Under the pieces are notes generated by a model, which saw only the letters and a program-made list of their open reading frames with translations, did not search any database and was not told where the DNA came from. Below, in pieces: positions 19,068-29,007 of a stretch of DNA of 64,000 bases. Source of the stretch: Sinorhizobium sojae CCBAU 05684 (GTDB lineage: Bacteria > Pseudomonadota > Alphaproteobacteria > Rhizobiales > Rhizobiaceae); assembly GCF_002288525.1 (NCBI RefSeq), contig NZ_CP023069.1:310001-374000 (forward strand). Reading direction: 5' to 3'. Within the stretch, counting starts at the first letter, position 1, and each line of letters starts with the position of its first letter. A program made the translations under genes and the position numbers.

Positions 19068-19834
19068 TCATGTCACCTTTTGGGTGGTCACCGTTGTAAA
19101 ATGCTGCCGGTTTGGATTGCTGTAGCGATTGGCTAGGCTTCGGAACAAATCATCAATCTGATCTGATTGCACAGTAAATTCGCCGAAATTAGGATCGAAG
19201 AGCGTGGTGTTTCCATCCATTGCCGAGGTCGCAACGGTGTGTGCGCCGCCCTCAGCGAAATACAAGCTGAGCAAATGGTTGGATCCGTCGGCTGTAATCT
19301 TGGTCAGCATGCGCGAGAAGTTAGGCTCGCCGACGTTGTATACTTTCTCCTTTCCGGATGGAGCAAGGCCTGCTTTCTGCAACATAGTGTTTTGCGCCGC
19401 GAAGTCGGCCTCAGAAGGTCCTGCTCCTTGTCTTCGTAGGTGAACCTTCAGATTCTCGTACTCCTTCTGCCGAACAGCGGCTGAGGCGTGCCTTTGCGAT
19501 CCGGGTACTAGGGCCTCCATTCGGATTGACGGATGACTGTTGAGGTTACGCAGCCACTCAGCAGTCAAACCCACGCAGATTCCATCTGCGTTCGCCTGGG
19601 CCAATTCGGCCGTTCTGTATCGGAATAGGGAGGTGCTCGGTCTCGCAGGAGAGGAGGTACTGGGATTGTTCGGATCACGCAGCACCCCATCTTATCGGGG
19701 CACTCCGCACTTGGTGATTTCGTCCGGAGTTCAACATTCGCAAGCGTCTCCCTGAAACCATCGCTGTTCGCTGGATGAATCGGATCGTCAACTTGCGTAG
19801 AGCTTGTGAATGAACCACTGATGGGACTGTGCAT
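19068..19834 (-). pseudogene. nopT: nopT: C58-family cysteine-protease effector with a frameshift
   Basis: The C-terminal 200 residues carry the YopT/AvrPphB protease triad: Cys in ADGICVGLTAEWL, His in EGGAHTVATS, Asp in TLFDPNFGEF. The N-terminal secretion region lies in another frame from the ATG at 19834 (MHSPISGSFTSSTQ...), ending in CPDKMGCC. This is the autoprocessing and acylation site known from NGR234 NopT. The frames must cross between about 19697 and 19565, where a single-base deletion near 19680 would suffice. As read, a full effector cannot be made unless the shift is programmed or a sequencing error. A tts box lies about 50 bases upstream. Confidence 0.85.
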
Positions 19835-19885
19835 GGCGTTCGTTTCCCTTCGCACGGTTATTGCCAATATGGGGCCGCTTAGACC

Positions 19886-19915
19886 GCGCTTCGCACGATG
19901 CTTCGTTAAGCTGAC
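19886..19915 (-). promoter_or_regulatory. tts box upstream of nopT
   Basis: The minus strand reads GTCAGCTTAACGAAGCATCG, close to the TtsI-binding consensus GTCAGCTTnTCGAAAGCT. It is placed correctly before nopT. Confidence 0.65.
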
Positions 19916-20439
19916 GGCGAACTTACGGTCCGTTACTCACCTCGCGAGGTGCATCGGTTTCTTTAAGCTTCAGCTATGCCGGCAACGGTGTTGGCTGCCT
20001 CAAAAATGGCCCACGCTTGGCGATAGCCGACCCGCTGTAGAAGCTCAATTCTTGGCGATCTCCTGGTGCCGCGCTCCTGACCGAGGATGATGTTGAAACC
20101 CTGAGCGGGGATCGGGGAGCGCCCCGAAACAGCTTTCAAGATAAGGAATGGCGGTTTCTGCTCCACGAACTGCCTATCTCAAGAATCCCCCGGCCCTCCA
20201 AATGCAACCAAAATAGTCAAATGCGATTTCCTCCTCCCCTGCCCCGGGCCGGAAGCCCTGCTCCTGATATTCGTGCCCAGGGGTCCGGTTAAGCGCAAGG
20301 AGGACCCGAGCCACGGCATGCCGGCGGTGGCGAGGCCGGATTACGGGCCGAGCGCCTGCTGAGGGCCGACGGCCCGCACGCACCAGGCACGGTGCAACGG
20401 CGGCTGACCTACCGTAGTCCGCCGCGCACATTCACTATC
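19916..20439. other. Intergenic, no gene supported
   Basis: No recognisable coding sequence or strong signal was found between the nopT promoter and the Tn3 fragment. Confidence 0.4.
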
Positions 20440-20860
20440 CCCCGGCGACAGGTTTTCTATTGTAGTGCGGCGGCACGGGCCGATGCTCTCGCAGGTCAAC
20501 CACCACAAAAAGCAGCGCCATATAAACGCCCGCATAGAAACATCCAAGGCGCTGCGACTGTTCCGCCACACGATTTTGGCGCTCCAGGCTGCCAATGATG
20601 CCGATGAAGATGCGATCGAAAGTCGGCTGGATTCGGCTGCTGCAGATCAAGCCCAGTCTCGAGGCGATTGTGGAGAAAGGGAACTTATCGGTGATGGCGA
20701 CCGAGCAACATGCATACGTCCGTAAGTTCGCTGGAGTCTTTCTTCAGGCATTCAAGTCCACTCGCGCCGGCGGCACCATCCGCTGCTTGCGACGATCGCG
20801 ACTGATGTGCTCCGAACTGAGCAGCGAGACGTGCTTGAGCAGTTCGTCGGGAGAAGGATC
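20440..20860 (+). pseudogene. Second Tn3-family transposase fragment (central domain)
   Basis: Plus-strand pieces include MNARIETSKAL-like INARIETSKALRLFRHTI, then VGWIRLLQIKPSLEAIVEKG, then HAYVRKFAGVFLQAF, and, shifted, HPLLATIATDVLRTEQ. These follow the order seen in Tn3 transposases. DNA is similar (roughly four fifths by eye) to the reverse complement of 5490-5890, so this is a copy of the older transposase in opposite orientation. Confidence 0.65.
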
Positions 20861-21057
20861 GACCGGTGCCCTACTCCCCTTCGCCAATTGGGCCTATTTG
20901 CATGGAGACGACACGGCGCTCAGGCATGGAAGTGATCAACGCACCAACGACGATAGCCAGTGCCGCAGACATCCCTGGACCTGTTAGCCGTTCCCCGAAG
21001 AACACGGCTGCGAAGAGCGCGGAAAAGCTTCCATGCGAAGATAAAGCTGGCGTAACC
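20860..21057 (-). pseudogene. EamA/DMT transporter, C-terminal remnant
   Basis: The minus strand reads GSFSALFAAVFFGERLTGPG and then MSAALAIVVGALITSMPE, the last two membrane helices typical of EamA drug/metabolite transporters (..LFLGE...GAxLIxxG). The upstream part (LGYASFIFAWKLF) is in another frame. The gene continues beyond the IS630 insertion at 22208. Confidence 0.6.
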
Positions 21058-22151
21058 TAGTGGATGGAATCTAACACTTGGTGCCCCCGTTTGACGGCAG
21101 CGATGATTTTGTCGGGATCGGCGGTCCAGGTGAAGGGCTTGGGTTGTTGGTTGTGCTCTGTAAGGAAGCGGTTGATGGCGGCCTGGAGGTCAACGACCGA
21201 ATGAAAGACGCCGCGCTTGAGGCGACGCTTCGACAGTTTGGCGAAGAAGCCCTCGACGGCGTTGAGCCACGAGCAGGACGTCGGCGTGAAGTGGAAGGTA
21301 AAGCGCTGATGGCGGTCGAGCCAGGCGCGCACCTTGGGATGCTTGTGGGCGGCATAGTTGTCGAGGATGACGTGGATCGCCTTGTCGGCCGGCACTTGGG
21401 CGTTGATGGCGTTGAGAAAACGGATGAACTCCTGATGCCTGTGACGCTGCATGTTCCTGCCGATGACGGTGCCGTCGAGCACGTTGAGGGCGGCAAACAA
21501 CGTGGTCGTGCCATGCCGCTTGTAGTCGTGGGTCATGGTGCCGAGCCGGCCCTTCTTCAGGGGCAGGCCGGGCTGGGTGCGGTCGAGCGCCTGGATCTGG
21601 CTCTTCTCGTCGACCGACAGCACGATGGCATGGGCCGGCGGGTCGACGTAGAGGCCGACAACGTCTTTGAGCTTGGCGACGAACTGCGGGTCGTTGGAGA
21701 GCTTGAAGGCCCGCCAGCGGTGGGGCTGGAGACCGTGCGCCTTCCAGATGCGGCGCACCGCGCTGGCGCTGACGCCCACCTCGGCCGCCATCATGTCGGC
21801 AGTCCAGTGCGTCGTCTCGCCCGGCGGGTCGGCAAGCGAAAGCGCCACCACCTGCTCGCCGATCTCCGGCCCGAGCGGCGCAATGCGCGAGGGGCGCGTC
21901 TTGTCGCGCAAGAGACCCTCGAAGCCTTCCGTGGCGAAGCGCTCCTGCCAGCGCCACACGCAGGTCTTCGACTTGCCGGTCTGTCGCATGATCTCGACGG
22001 TGCCGACGCCATCGGCACTCAGCAGGATGATCTCGGCGCGCCAGACGTGCTTCTGCGGCGCATTGCGATCACTGATGAGGGCTCTCAGGCGTTGGCGATC
22101 GGTCGGCGAAACGGTGAAGGCTATTCCTGTGCGCATGCGCCACACTCGCAT
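21057..22151 (-). CDS. IS630-family transposase
   Basis: About 364 residues with an N-terminal HTH_29/HTH_32-type domain (GKSKTCVWRWQERFATEGFE) and a DDE endonuclease. The catalytic regions are IVLSVDEKSQIQALDRTQPG (first Asp), HVILDNYAAHKHPKVRAWL (second Asp) and SWLNAVEGFFAKLSKR (Glu). The C-terminus is complete (VKRGHQVLDSIH). No frameshift is seen, so it is probably active. The stop codon lies within the inverted repeat. Confidence 0.95.
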   Translation of the reverse strand: MRVWRMRTGIAFTVSPTDRQRLRALISDRNAPQKHVWRAEIILLSADGVGTVEIMRQTGKSKTCVWRWQERFATEGFEGLLRDKTRPSRIAPLGPEIGEQVVALSLADPPGETTHWTADMMAAEVGVSASAVRRIWKAHGLQPHRWRAFKLSNDPQFVAKLKDVVGLYVDPPAHAIVLSVDEKSQIQALDRTQPGLPLKKGRLGTMTHDYKRHGTTTLFAALNVLDGTVIGRNMQRHRHQEFIRFLNAINAQVPADKAIHVILDNYAAHKHPKVRAWLDRHQRFTFHFTPTSCSWLNAVEGFFAKLSKRRLKRGVFHSVVDLQAAINRFLTEHNQQPKPFTWTADPDKIIAAVKRGHQVLDSIH

Positions 22152-22206
22152 ACGCACTCGCCAAAGGGAATCCCATACGGACTCTTATGTTAGGCGGATA
22201 CCACTA
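21058..22206 (-). mobile_element. IS630-family insertion sequence with TA duplication
   Basis: The ends are related inverted sequences, CTAGTGGATGGAATCTAACA and (reverse complement of right end) CTAGTGGTATCCGCCTAACA. They are flanked by TA on both sides, the target duplication typical of IS630/mariner. It carries a single intact transposase and splits an EamA transporter gene. Confidence 0.8.
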
Positions 22207-22207
22207 G

Positions 22208-22330
22208 GTCGGCGACAAGAGCGAGGCTGACGCGACAATGCTTCCGGTCGTCAGGCCGTCACCAGCAATCAGGAAGCTGCCTCCAAGGAAGGCCATGATC
22301 ATAGATGAGATCTGCTTTGACGCTTGGCAT
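22208..22330 (-). pseudogene. EamA/DMT transporter, middle remnant
   Basis: The minus strand reads FLGGSFLIAGDGLTTGSIV, then in the neighbouring frame VSLALVADL. Joined across the IS630 this continues to GYASFIFAWKLF, as in the linker and fifth helix of EamA transporters. Frames change within the stretch, so the gene was probably already decaying. Confidence 0.5.
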
Positions 22331-22866
22331 GACGATCGCGTGGGCAGAACCTCCATTGCATGCGAGTTGGTATTCGTTGACGAGCCATCCCCGATTGTTT
22401 TGGAAACACAACCGTCAATGACCACGGATTGAGCAACACCAAGACGCCCACCGAGCGAAGTGCTGCTGCGAAGCCCTCCGCGCGTTCGATGCAGGCACGG
22501 GGATTGTTGCGGAAACCAGCGATGTCAAGGCGCATCGGCCGGTTCCAAATCGCGAGAACGGCGTGGCCGTTTCGCGATCCCATCGGGGTCGCATCATCTG
22601 AGCGCAGGTAGCTGACGGCGGAAGACCCTCGACTGCCGGAAAGAAGGGCGGATGCCTCTCTGTAAGCCATCGACAAAGGGAAGTACCATTGCATTCAGCG
22701 CGCCCTCGACGTGGACAAAGCGTCGGTGCGGATCGATCCCGACTTGGTCCAGAACCCTGATGCAGGACGCGATATCGTCGTGCGCCCCTTTCATGGTCGT
22801 TCCACAGGTCAATGCGAGAATGACGGTGCGATGGCGATTTGCGTGAATATACCTCTGAGAGAGCAT
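22300..22866 (-). pseudogene. Histidine decarboxylase (PLP-dependent, group II) remnant
   Basis: The minus strand begins ILALTCGTTMKGAHDDIASC, then VLDQVGIDPHRRFVHVEGAL and NAMVLPFVDG, a clear match to PLP histidine decarboxylases. After a gap and a frame change come GSRNGHAVLAIWNRP and NPWSLTVVFPKQS, then in another frame GGSAHAIVMPSVKADL. The N-terminus and the segment with the PLP lysine (SGHK) are missing. A histidine decarboxylase gene is known in a Mesorhizobium symbiosis island; here it is dead. Confidence 0.75.
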
Positions 22867-22923
22867 CGGGGGAGATAGAGCCGGAATGTCAAGCGAATCG
22901 AAGAACTGACCCCTCCTATTGCC

Positions 22924-23981
22924 TCACCCAGGAATGTTACTGAAGTTGGGGGCATTGAGATGGCCCGTATCTCCTCCCGCCGCGGCGGGAGGAGATACGG
23001 GCGCGCGCTTCATCCAGTCGCCATCGAGTATGATCTGCCCGGCTATTTCCATGCGCCAAGCCTTGACGGCCATTTGCACCGTCCGCAGCGCTTTCTTGGT
23101 GAAGCGTGACGGATCGGCGCTCACAAGGCGCTGGAGCACCGCGGCTGCCGAGAGCGCCGGATCTGCCTCAAGCCACGCTCGAATCTGGGGCTCGAATGGC
23201 TCCAGCATGCTCGGCCTTTTCGGGTAAGGCTTGGTCCGCCGATAGGGCCGCCGATGTGTCGGCCGTTTCTCTCCAGCCTGCCAGGCTGTCTTCAAGCTCA
23301 CGGTGAATCGCTGCAGATCGATGGCGAGCGGTTCTTCGGTCCCGGCATTCAAGCCACGGCGATCGACCCGCTTTCCGAGCTCCTCCTGTGCGGCACGAAT
23401 TCCGGCAAACAGCATCACCGGATCTTCCCTTTCCAACATCGCCTGCAGCCGCTCCTTATCGGCCTCGGCCACACCGGAATGGGCAACCACCCGCGCGATA
23501 GGCGGCACGGGCGGATGGTAGCGTTTGACGACGCGGGCGCCGATCCGTGTCTTCTCTCGCAGCTGAACGAAGGCTGGAACAGATTGCCGTACAGACGCAC
23601 CACGTCGTAGAGACGCCCAAGGACAACCGTCGCCTCCGCGCCGACGAGCCTTCCGTAACCGACCAGCCGTCGCACGATCGCGCCGTTCTTCTGCTCGACC
23701 CAAGCCTGATCGTTCTTTCGATACGCTCGCGAACGGGTCACCTCCAATCCCTGACTTCGGCACCAGCAGACCACACGTTCGTTCATGAAGGCGCTATCGT
23801 TGTCGAAGTCCACGCCCTGCAGCGGGAATGGAAACAGCGAGCGGGCCTGATTGAGGGCAGCGATAACGAGACCGCTTTCGCGCGTGCGGACTGGCACGCA
23901 CTCGGTCCAGCCCGTAGCGATATCGGTCAGCACCATCGTCTGAACGAAACTACCGGACGAAGAGTCTGCGGGTTTCGGCAA
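22924..23981 (-). pseudogene. Integrase-core transposase, frameshifted and 5'-truncated by IS21
   Basis: The first part (from 23981) carries the DDE integrase core: SFVQTMVLTDIATGWTECVP, FDNDSAFMNERV (second Asp region) and RKNDQAWVEQKNGAIVRRLV (Glu). It reads out at NLFQPSFSCE, and the rest continues in another frame (TRIGARVVKRYHPPVPPIAR...) to 22924, so there is a frameshift near 23560. The N-terminus is removed by the IS21 end. The family resembles ISNCY-type large integrases. Confidence 0.75.
22964..23001. repeat. Perfect 38-bp palindrome
   Basis: The half CCCGTATCTCCTCCCGCCG is followed directly by its exact reverse complement, with no loop. It sits within the last codons of the integrase frame, near the probable end of that element. 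Confidence 0.9.
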
Positions 23982-24143
23982 AGTCCGGACAGGATTTCCG
24001 GTAATCTCCGGACACAGTTTTCAGTAATTCCCGGACAGTGATTCCGCTAAATCCCGGACAGTTTCCGGCGGCGGTTTGACGGTTGGTTCGCGGCTGCGCC
24101 GTCTTGTTGATTAGGTCTCTCACGACAACGTTGAGAGGGGCCG

Positions 24144-25694
24144 ATGCCGAGACGGAAGCAAGCAAGACGAACGACAGTGAGGGATATCCGGACCATTCTG
24201 CGCCTGACCCACGAAGAGGGTCTTTCGGTGCGCGAGATTGCCGAGCGGTTGAAGATCGGCAAGAGCTCGGTATCGACCTATTTGCTGCGCGCTCGGGAGG
24301 CCGGGCTTTCGTGGCCGTTGCCAGTCGGCGCGGACGAGGATGCAAAGCTGGAGCGGCGACTGTTCGGCCGAGCCGGTCGACCGCCGCGCGATCTCAGCGA
24401 GCCGGACTGGGCGCTGGTGGTTCGGGAGCTGAAGCGCAAAGGCGTGACGCTGACGCTTCTATGGCAGGAATACCGTGCCAACCATCCCGATGGTTACGGC
24501 TTCACGTGGTTCTGCGAGCAGGTTGCCGCCTTCCGGCAGCGCACGAGTGTAGCGTTCCGCAATCGGCACGCGGCGGGCGCCGTGATGCAGACCGACTATG
24601 CCGGGCCGACGGTGCCGGTGATTGATCCGGCGACCGGCGTCATCCATCCGGCCCAAATCTTTGTCGCGGTGCTGGGCGCCTCCAACCTGACCTTCGCCCA
24701 TGCCAGCTCTAGCCAGCAGTTGCCAGATTGGATCGACGGCCAGGTGCGTGCTCTGACCTTTTATGGTGGGGTCACCAAGGCAATCGTGTGCGACAACCTC
24801 AAGTCGGGGGTGGCCAAGGCCCTTTGGTTCGAGCCGACGTTGACTGCCACGTTCGCCGCCATGGCGGAGCATTACGACACCACAATCCTGCCGACACGCA
24901 GCAGGAAGCCGCGTGACAAAGGCCGGGTCGAAGGCGCGGTATTGATCGTGGAACGTTGGATTCTGGCCCGGCTGAGGAACCGTACCTTCTTCTCGCTTGC
25001 CGCCCTCAACACGGCGATTGCCGAATTGCTCGAGGAGCTGAACAACCGGACGATGCGCCACGTCGGCAAAAGCCGCCGCGAACTGTTCGAGGAGATCGAG
25101 CGGGCAGCATTGAAGCCCTTGCCGGCGGTGCCGTTCGAATATGCGGAATGGAAGTCGGCGAAGGTACACCCGGACTATCATGTCGAGGTCGACAAGACCT
25201 TTTATTCGGTGCCGCATCGGCTGATCGGATGCACCCTGCAGGTGCGGCTCACCCACCGGGTAGTCGAGATCTTCCACGATCACCAGCGTGTCGCCAGCCA
25301 TGTTCGCCGCTCCCAGCGTTCCGGCCACGTCACCGTCAACGACCATATGCCCAAGGCGCATCAGCGCTATGCCAACACCACGCCGGCCAATCTGATCGGC
25401 CGTGCGACCCAGATCGGCCCCAATGCCGCTATCCTGGTCGAACGCATGATGCGCGACAGGCCGCATCCGGAACAGGGATACCGCTCGGCCATGGGCATCC
25501 TGTCGCTGGCGCCGCGCTATGGATCGCAGCGCCTCGATGCGGCCTGTGAGCGGGCGCTCACCATCAATGCCATCAGCTATTCCTCCGTCGCCTCCATCCT
25601 CAAATCCGGCCTCGACCGGGAAAGACCGCAGGCTGAACACGCGGCCCCCACGCCTGCCCATACCAATATCCGTGGCCGATCCTACTATCAGTGA
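24144..25694 (+). CDS. istA: IS21-family transposase IstA
   Basis: 516 residues with an N-terminal HTH ([20 protein letters not shown]) and a DDE integrase core. The core shows [20 protein letters not shown] (first Asp), [15 protein letters not shown] (second Asp) and [20 protein letters not shown] (Glu). The C-terminal Mu-type beta-barrel ([18 protein letters not shown]) is present. It is full length without stops and overlaps the start region of istB. Confidence 0.95.
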   Translation: MPRRKQARRTTVRDIRTILRLTHEEGLSVREIAERLKIGKSSVSTYLLRAREAGLSWPLPVGADEDAKLERRLFGRAGRPPRDLSEPDWALVVRELKRKGVTLTLLWQEYRANHPDGYGFTWFCEQVAAFRQRTSVAFRNRHAAGAVMQTDYAGPTVPVIDPATGVIHPAQIFVAVLGASNLTFAHASSSQQLPDWIDGQVRALTFYGGVTKAIVCDNLKSGVAKALWFEPTLTATFAAMAEHYDTTILPTRSRKPRDKGRVEGAVLIVERWILARLRNRTFFSLAALNTAIAELLEELNNRTMRHVGKSRRELFEEIERAALKPLPAVPFEYAEWKSAKVHPDYHVEVDKTFYSVPHRLIGCTLQVRLTHRVVEIFHDHQRVASHVRRSQRSGHVTVNDHMPKAHQRYANTTPANLIGRATQIGPNAAILVERMMRDRPHPEQGYRSAMGILSLAPRYGSQRLDAACERALTINAISYSSVASILKSGLDRERPQAEHAAPTPAHTNIRGRSYYQ

Positions 25695-25705
25695 AGGAAG
25701 CAAGA

Positions 25706-26203
25706 ATGCTGACGAACCCCACCCTCAACCAGATGCAGGCCCTCGGGCTGACGGGCATGGCCGCCGCTTGGCGCGAATTGACCGAGCAGTCCGGCACCAA
25801 TGAGCTCAGCCGCGATGAGTGGCTCGGACTGATGCTCGACCGCGAAGTCACCCTGCGTGCCGACAAGCGCATCCGTAACCGGCTCGCCTCCGCCAAGCTA
25901 CGCTTTGCCCAGGCCTGTATCGAAGATATCGACTTCGCCGCCGCCCGCGGTCTCGACCGGCGCAACACCATGGCGCTGGCCCAGGGGCAATGGCTCACCG
26001 CCCATGAAGGCCTGATCATCACCGGCCACACCGGCACCGGCAAGTCATGGCTGGCCTGCGCCTTCGGCAGGCAAGCGGCAAGGCTCGGTCACTCCGTGCT
26101 CTATGTGCGCGTGCCGCGCATGTTCGAGGACCTTGCGCTTGCTCGCCTCGATGGCTCTTTCCCTCGCCTCATCGGTACGCATCCGAGGTGGGCCGCCTTG
26201 TAG
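25706..26203 (+). pseudogene. istB: IstB helper ATPase, 5' part (split by IS66)
   Basis: The ATG at 25706 follows GAAGGAAG. The IstB N-terminal region ([20 protein letters not shown]) and Walker A ([15 protein letters not shown]) are intact up to [11 protein letters not shown], where the IS66 starts at 26175. The frame then runs a few codons into IS66 and stops at 26203. The rest of the gene is at 29008. Confidence 0.92.
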
Positions 26204-26260
26204 GAATTGTCGGATTTGGCACTGACTGTCCTTATTGACGTCAAAAAGGACAGTGCGGCT

Positions 26261-26632
26261 ATGGATCGAGTTGAGATTGTCGACACGGGTCGGCGTCGTC
26301 GTTTTAGCAAAGAGATGAAGCTCCAGATTGTCGCGGAGAGTTATTTGGAACCTGGCTTGTGTGCGACGACGGCGCGGCGACATGGTATATCGCGTTCGCA
26401 GTTATATGAATGGCGCCGGCTCGCACGAGCGTGGCAACTGGATGTTGCGTCGCCTGTGGGCGGCTTTGTCCCGGCGCTGCTTGTTCCAGAGGTAGAGCCG
26501 GCAGCAGGGTCATTGCCGAACGCCGGCCGGATGGAGGTTGTCAGCGCGAATGGTCGCCGTGTGATCGTGGACCGCGATGTCGACGTTGAAGCGCTGCTTC
26601 GGATCATGCGCGGACTGGAGGCGCTGCGGTGA
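26261..26632 (+). CDS. tnpA: IS66 accessory protein TnpA
   Basis: A 123-residue HTH protein (RRFSKEMKLQIVAESYLEPG, ATTARRHGISRSQLYEWRRL). It starts at the ATG at 26261; an earlier in-frame start at 26207 lacks similarity. The C-terminus (IVDRDVDVEALLRIMRGLEA) is the usual IS66 TnpA end. It overlaps tnpB by GTGA. Confidence 0.9.
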   Translation: MDRVEIVDTGRRRRFSKEMKLQIVAESYLEPGLCATTARRHGISRSQLYEWRRLARAWQLDVASPVGGFVPALLVPEVEPAAGSLPNAGRMEVVSANGRRVIVDRDVDVEALLRIMRGLEALR

Positions 26633-26982
26633 ATCCGTTTCCGATGGGAACAGGCGTCAAGGTCTGGCTTTCAACGGGGTATACGGACATGCGCTGTGGC
26701 TTTCCCTCCCTGGCGCTTCGGGTGCAGGAGGTTCTGAAACGTGATCCGTTGTCAGGGCATCTCTTCGTCTTCAGGGGCCGCAGATCGGATATTTTGAAGA
26801 TCATCTGGCATGATGGTCTGGGCGCCTGCCTTTTTACCCGGCGGCTGGAGAAGGGCCGGTTCATCTGGCCGAATATGGAGGGCGGCGCGGTAGCGATCTC
26901 ACCGGCGCAATTGTCTTATTTGTTGTCCGGGATCGACTGGCGCAATCCGCAGGAAACCTGGCGTCCGACACGGGTCGGATAG
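26629..26982 (+). CDS. tnpB: IS66 accessory protein TnpB (Orf2)
   Basis: 117 residues from GTG at 26629, with the family core VWLSTGYTDMRCGFPSLALR and GHLFVFRGRRSDILKIIWHD. It is required with TnpA for IS66 transposition. Intact. Confidence 0.93.
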   Translation: MNPFPMGTGVKVWLSTGYTDMRCGFPSLALRVQEVLKRDPLSGHLFVFRGRRSDILKIIWHDGLGACLFTRRLEKGRFIWPNMEGGAVAISPAQLSYLLSGIDWRNPQETWRPTRVG

Positions 26983-27027
26983 CATTATTGCATTGAAAAT
27001 ATTGAGTGAATCTGATCGAATGGCTTC

Positions 27028-28728
27028 ATGACTTCGAAGCCTGTGGACCTTCCTGCGGACCTTGCGAGCGCCTATCTGGCGCTGCTTTCCGAGCGTGAGA
27101 TGTTACAGGCTGAACGTGATGTCGTTGTTGCCGAGCGCGATACCGTCGTCGCCGAGCGGGACATTGCGGTGGCGCAAGCCGCCAATGCGCAGGCCATGCT
27201 GTCGGACAGTGAGGCCTTGATTGCCAGTCTGGAGCTGGCGATCGAAAAGCTGAAGCGCGAACTGCGCGGCCGGCGATCCGAGCGCACGGCGCGCCTGATC
27301 GACCAGATGGAATTGCAGCTCGAAGAACTGGTGATGGCAGCGACGGAGGATGAAGCCGCAGCGCAGGCGGCTGCCGCCAAGACCTCGAGCGTGCGTTCGT
27401 TCACGCGCAAACGGCCGGTCCGAAAGCCGTGGCCGGAGGATATCGAACGCGAGCGCGTGGTGATCGATCCCCCAGTCACCTGTGCATGCTGCGGCGGGTC
27501 GCGCCTGTCGAAACTGGGCGAGGACGTCACTGAGACGCTCGAGGAGGTTCCGCGCCGGTTCAAAGTGATCGAGACGGTGCGGGAGAAATTTACCTGCCGT
27601 GACTGCGAAGCGATCAGCCAGCCGCCGGCGCCGTTCCATGCCACGCCGCGCGGCTTCATCGGTCCTCATCTGCTGGCGACGATCCTGTTCGATAAGTTCG
27701 GCATGCATAGTCCGCTGAACCGCCAGAGCACCCGGTTCAAATGCGAGGGCATCGAGCTTTCGACCTCGACGCTGGCCGACCAGGTCGGGTATGGAACGGC
27801 CGCGCTCCTGCCGATCTTTGATCTGATCGAGGCGCATGTCTTCGCGGCCGAGCGCCTTTTTGGCGACGACACCACCATTCCCATTCAGGCCAAAGACAAA
27901 TGCACGACCGGGCGCATATGGACCTACGTGTGCGATGACCGGCCCTACGGCGGAGCGGCAGCGCCGGCGGCCATATACTATGCTTCGAGCGACCGCCGCG
28001 GCGAGCATCCGCAGAAGCACCTGGCCGGGTATGGCGGCATTCTGCAGAGTGATTGTTACAATGGCTTCGAGCCGCTCAGTGTCGCCGAAAAGAAAGCGGT
28101 ACCGATCACCTTCGCCTTTTGTCATGCGCATGCGCGGCGCAAATTCTTTGAACTGGCCGACATCCAGAAAAATGCCCGCGACCGCAAACGCAAAGGCAAG
28201 CCGATCTCGCCGATCGCCCTGGAGGCCGTCCAACGGTACGATGCGTTGTTTGAGATCGAGCGCGAGATCAATGGATTGAGCGCCGAAGAACGACTGGCCG
28301 CGCGGCAGGAAAAGAGCAAGCCGCTGTTCGATGACATGCACGAGTGGCTAAAACGGGAGCGCGCCATGCTCAGCAAATCGTCCGAGGCGATCGAGCCGAT
28401 CGATTACATGCTGAAGCGGTGGGATGGTTTTGCCCGTTTCCTCGAAGATGGCCGGATTTGTCTCACGAACAATGCCGCCGAGCGCGCTCTGAGAGGTATT
28501 GCACTCGGGCGTCGAAACTGGACCTTTGCCGGTTCCCAGCGTGGCGCCGATCGTGCCGCCATCATGCTCTCCGTCATCACGACCTGCCGTCTCAACGACG
28601 TCGACCCAAAGGCGTGGCTCGCCGATGTGTTCGCCCGCATCGCCGATCTTCCCGTCTCCCGCCTGCACGAACTGCTGCCTTGGCAATGGAAGACACACAA
28701 AGGGACGGCTATTGCGGCGGCCGCGTAA
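27028..28728 (+). CDS. tnpC: IS66 transposase TnpC
   Basis: 566 residues. An N-terminal coiled coil with repeated VVAERD units (about 30-60) is followed by a zinc-finger pair (CACCGGS; FTCRDCEAIS) and the DDE domain (RLFGDDTTIPIQ; GILQSDCYNGFEPL; NAAERALRGIALGRRNWTFA). The C-terminal IS66 domain reaches LHELLPWQW. Intact and probably active. Confidence 0.95.
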   Translation: MTSKPVDLPADLASAYLALLSEREMLQAERDVVVAERDTVVAERDIAVAQAANAQAMLSDSEALIASLELAIEKLKRELRGRRSERTARLIDQMELQLEELVMAATEDEAAAQAAAAKTSSVRSFTRKRPVRKPWPEDIERERVVIDPPVTCACCGGSRLSKLGEDVTETLEEVPRRFKVIETVREKFTCRDCEAISQPPAPFHATPRGFIGPHLLATILFDKFGMHSPLNRQSTRFKCEGIELSTSTLADQVGYGTAALLPIFDLIEAHVFAAERLFGDDTTIPIQAKDKCTTGRIWTYVCDDRPYGGAAAPAAIYYASSDRRGEHPQKHLAGYGGILQSDCYNGFEPLSVAEKKAVPITFAFCHAHARRKFFELADIQKNARDRKRKGKPISPIALEAVQRYDALFEIEREINGLSAEERLAARQEKSKPLFDDMHEWLKRERAMLSKSSEAIEPIDYMLKRWDGFARFLEDGRICLTNNAAERALRGIALGRRNWTFAGSQRGADRAAIMLSVITTCRLNDVDPKAWLADVFARIADLPVSRLHELLPWQWKTHKGTAIAAAA

Positions 28729-28942
28729 ACAGCTCCCGGAACAACGCTTCCGAACGCTCCAAGCCTTCATCGGTCAGGATCAATGACTTCGACTTGTTGA
28801 CTGGGTCGCCGATCATGCCCTTCTTGTGAAGCCTATCCGTCGTTGCCCAGTCGAAGCCTTTCCAGGCACAACGCTCGTTATGCAGCGTCAGCCATAACAG
28901 CGCCAAAACGGCATCGTCGATCTTGTCCTCATCGATCTCCAT
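28709..28942 (-). CDS. DUF6429 family protein within IS66
   Basis: A 77-residue protein on the opposite strand ([40 protein letters not shown]). Such genes are frequent passengers at the right end of IS66 elements; function unknown. Its end overlaps the 3' end of tnpC by 20 bases. Confidence 0.8.
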   Translation of the reverse strand: MEIDEDKIDDAVLALLWLTLHNERCAWKGFDWATTDRLHKKGMIGDPVNKSKSLILTDEGLERSEALFRELFTRPPQ

Positions 28943-29007
28943 GGACCGACGTTACCACGCGCGGCGCCCAAAATCCCGCGGCCCTGCTCGGATGGATACC
29001 CTCATCG

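Larger units (their letters stand above)
26175..28999 (+). mobile_element. IS66-family insertion sequence (2825 bp)
   Basis: The ends are GTACGCATCCGAGG and, inverted, GTATCCATCCGAGC. They are flanked by an 8-bp target duplication, CCTCATCG, at 26167-26174 and 29000-29007. Deleting the element plus one duplication rejoins istB in frame. It carries tnpA, tnpB, tnpC and a reverse-strand DUF6429 gene. Confidence 0.92.

Noticed and set aside
20174..20600. Minus-strand open frames between 20174 and 20650 as a membrane protein gene
   Set aside because: The plus strand carries clear Tn3 transposase similarity over the same bases, so the minus-strand frames are shadows.
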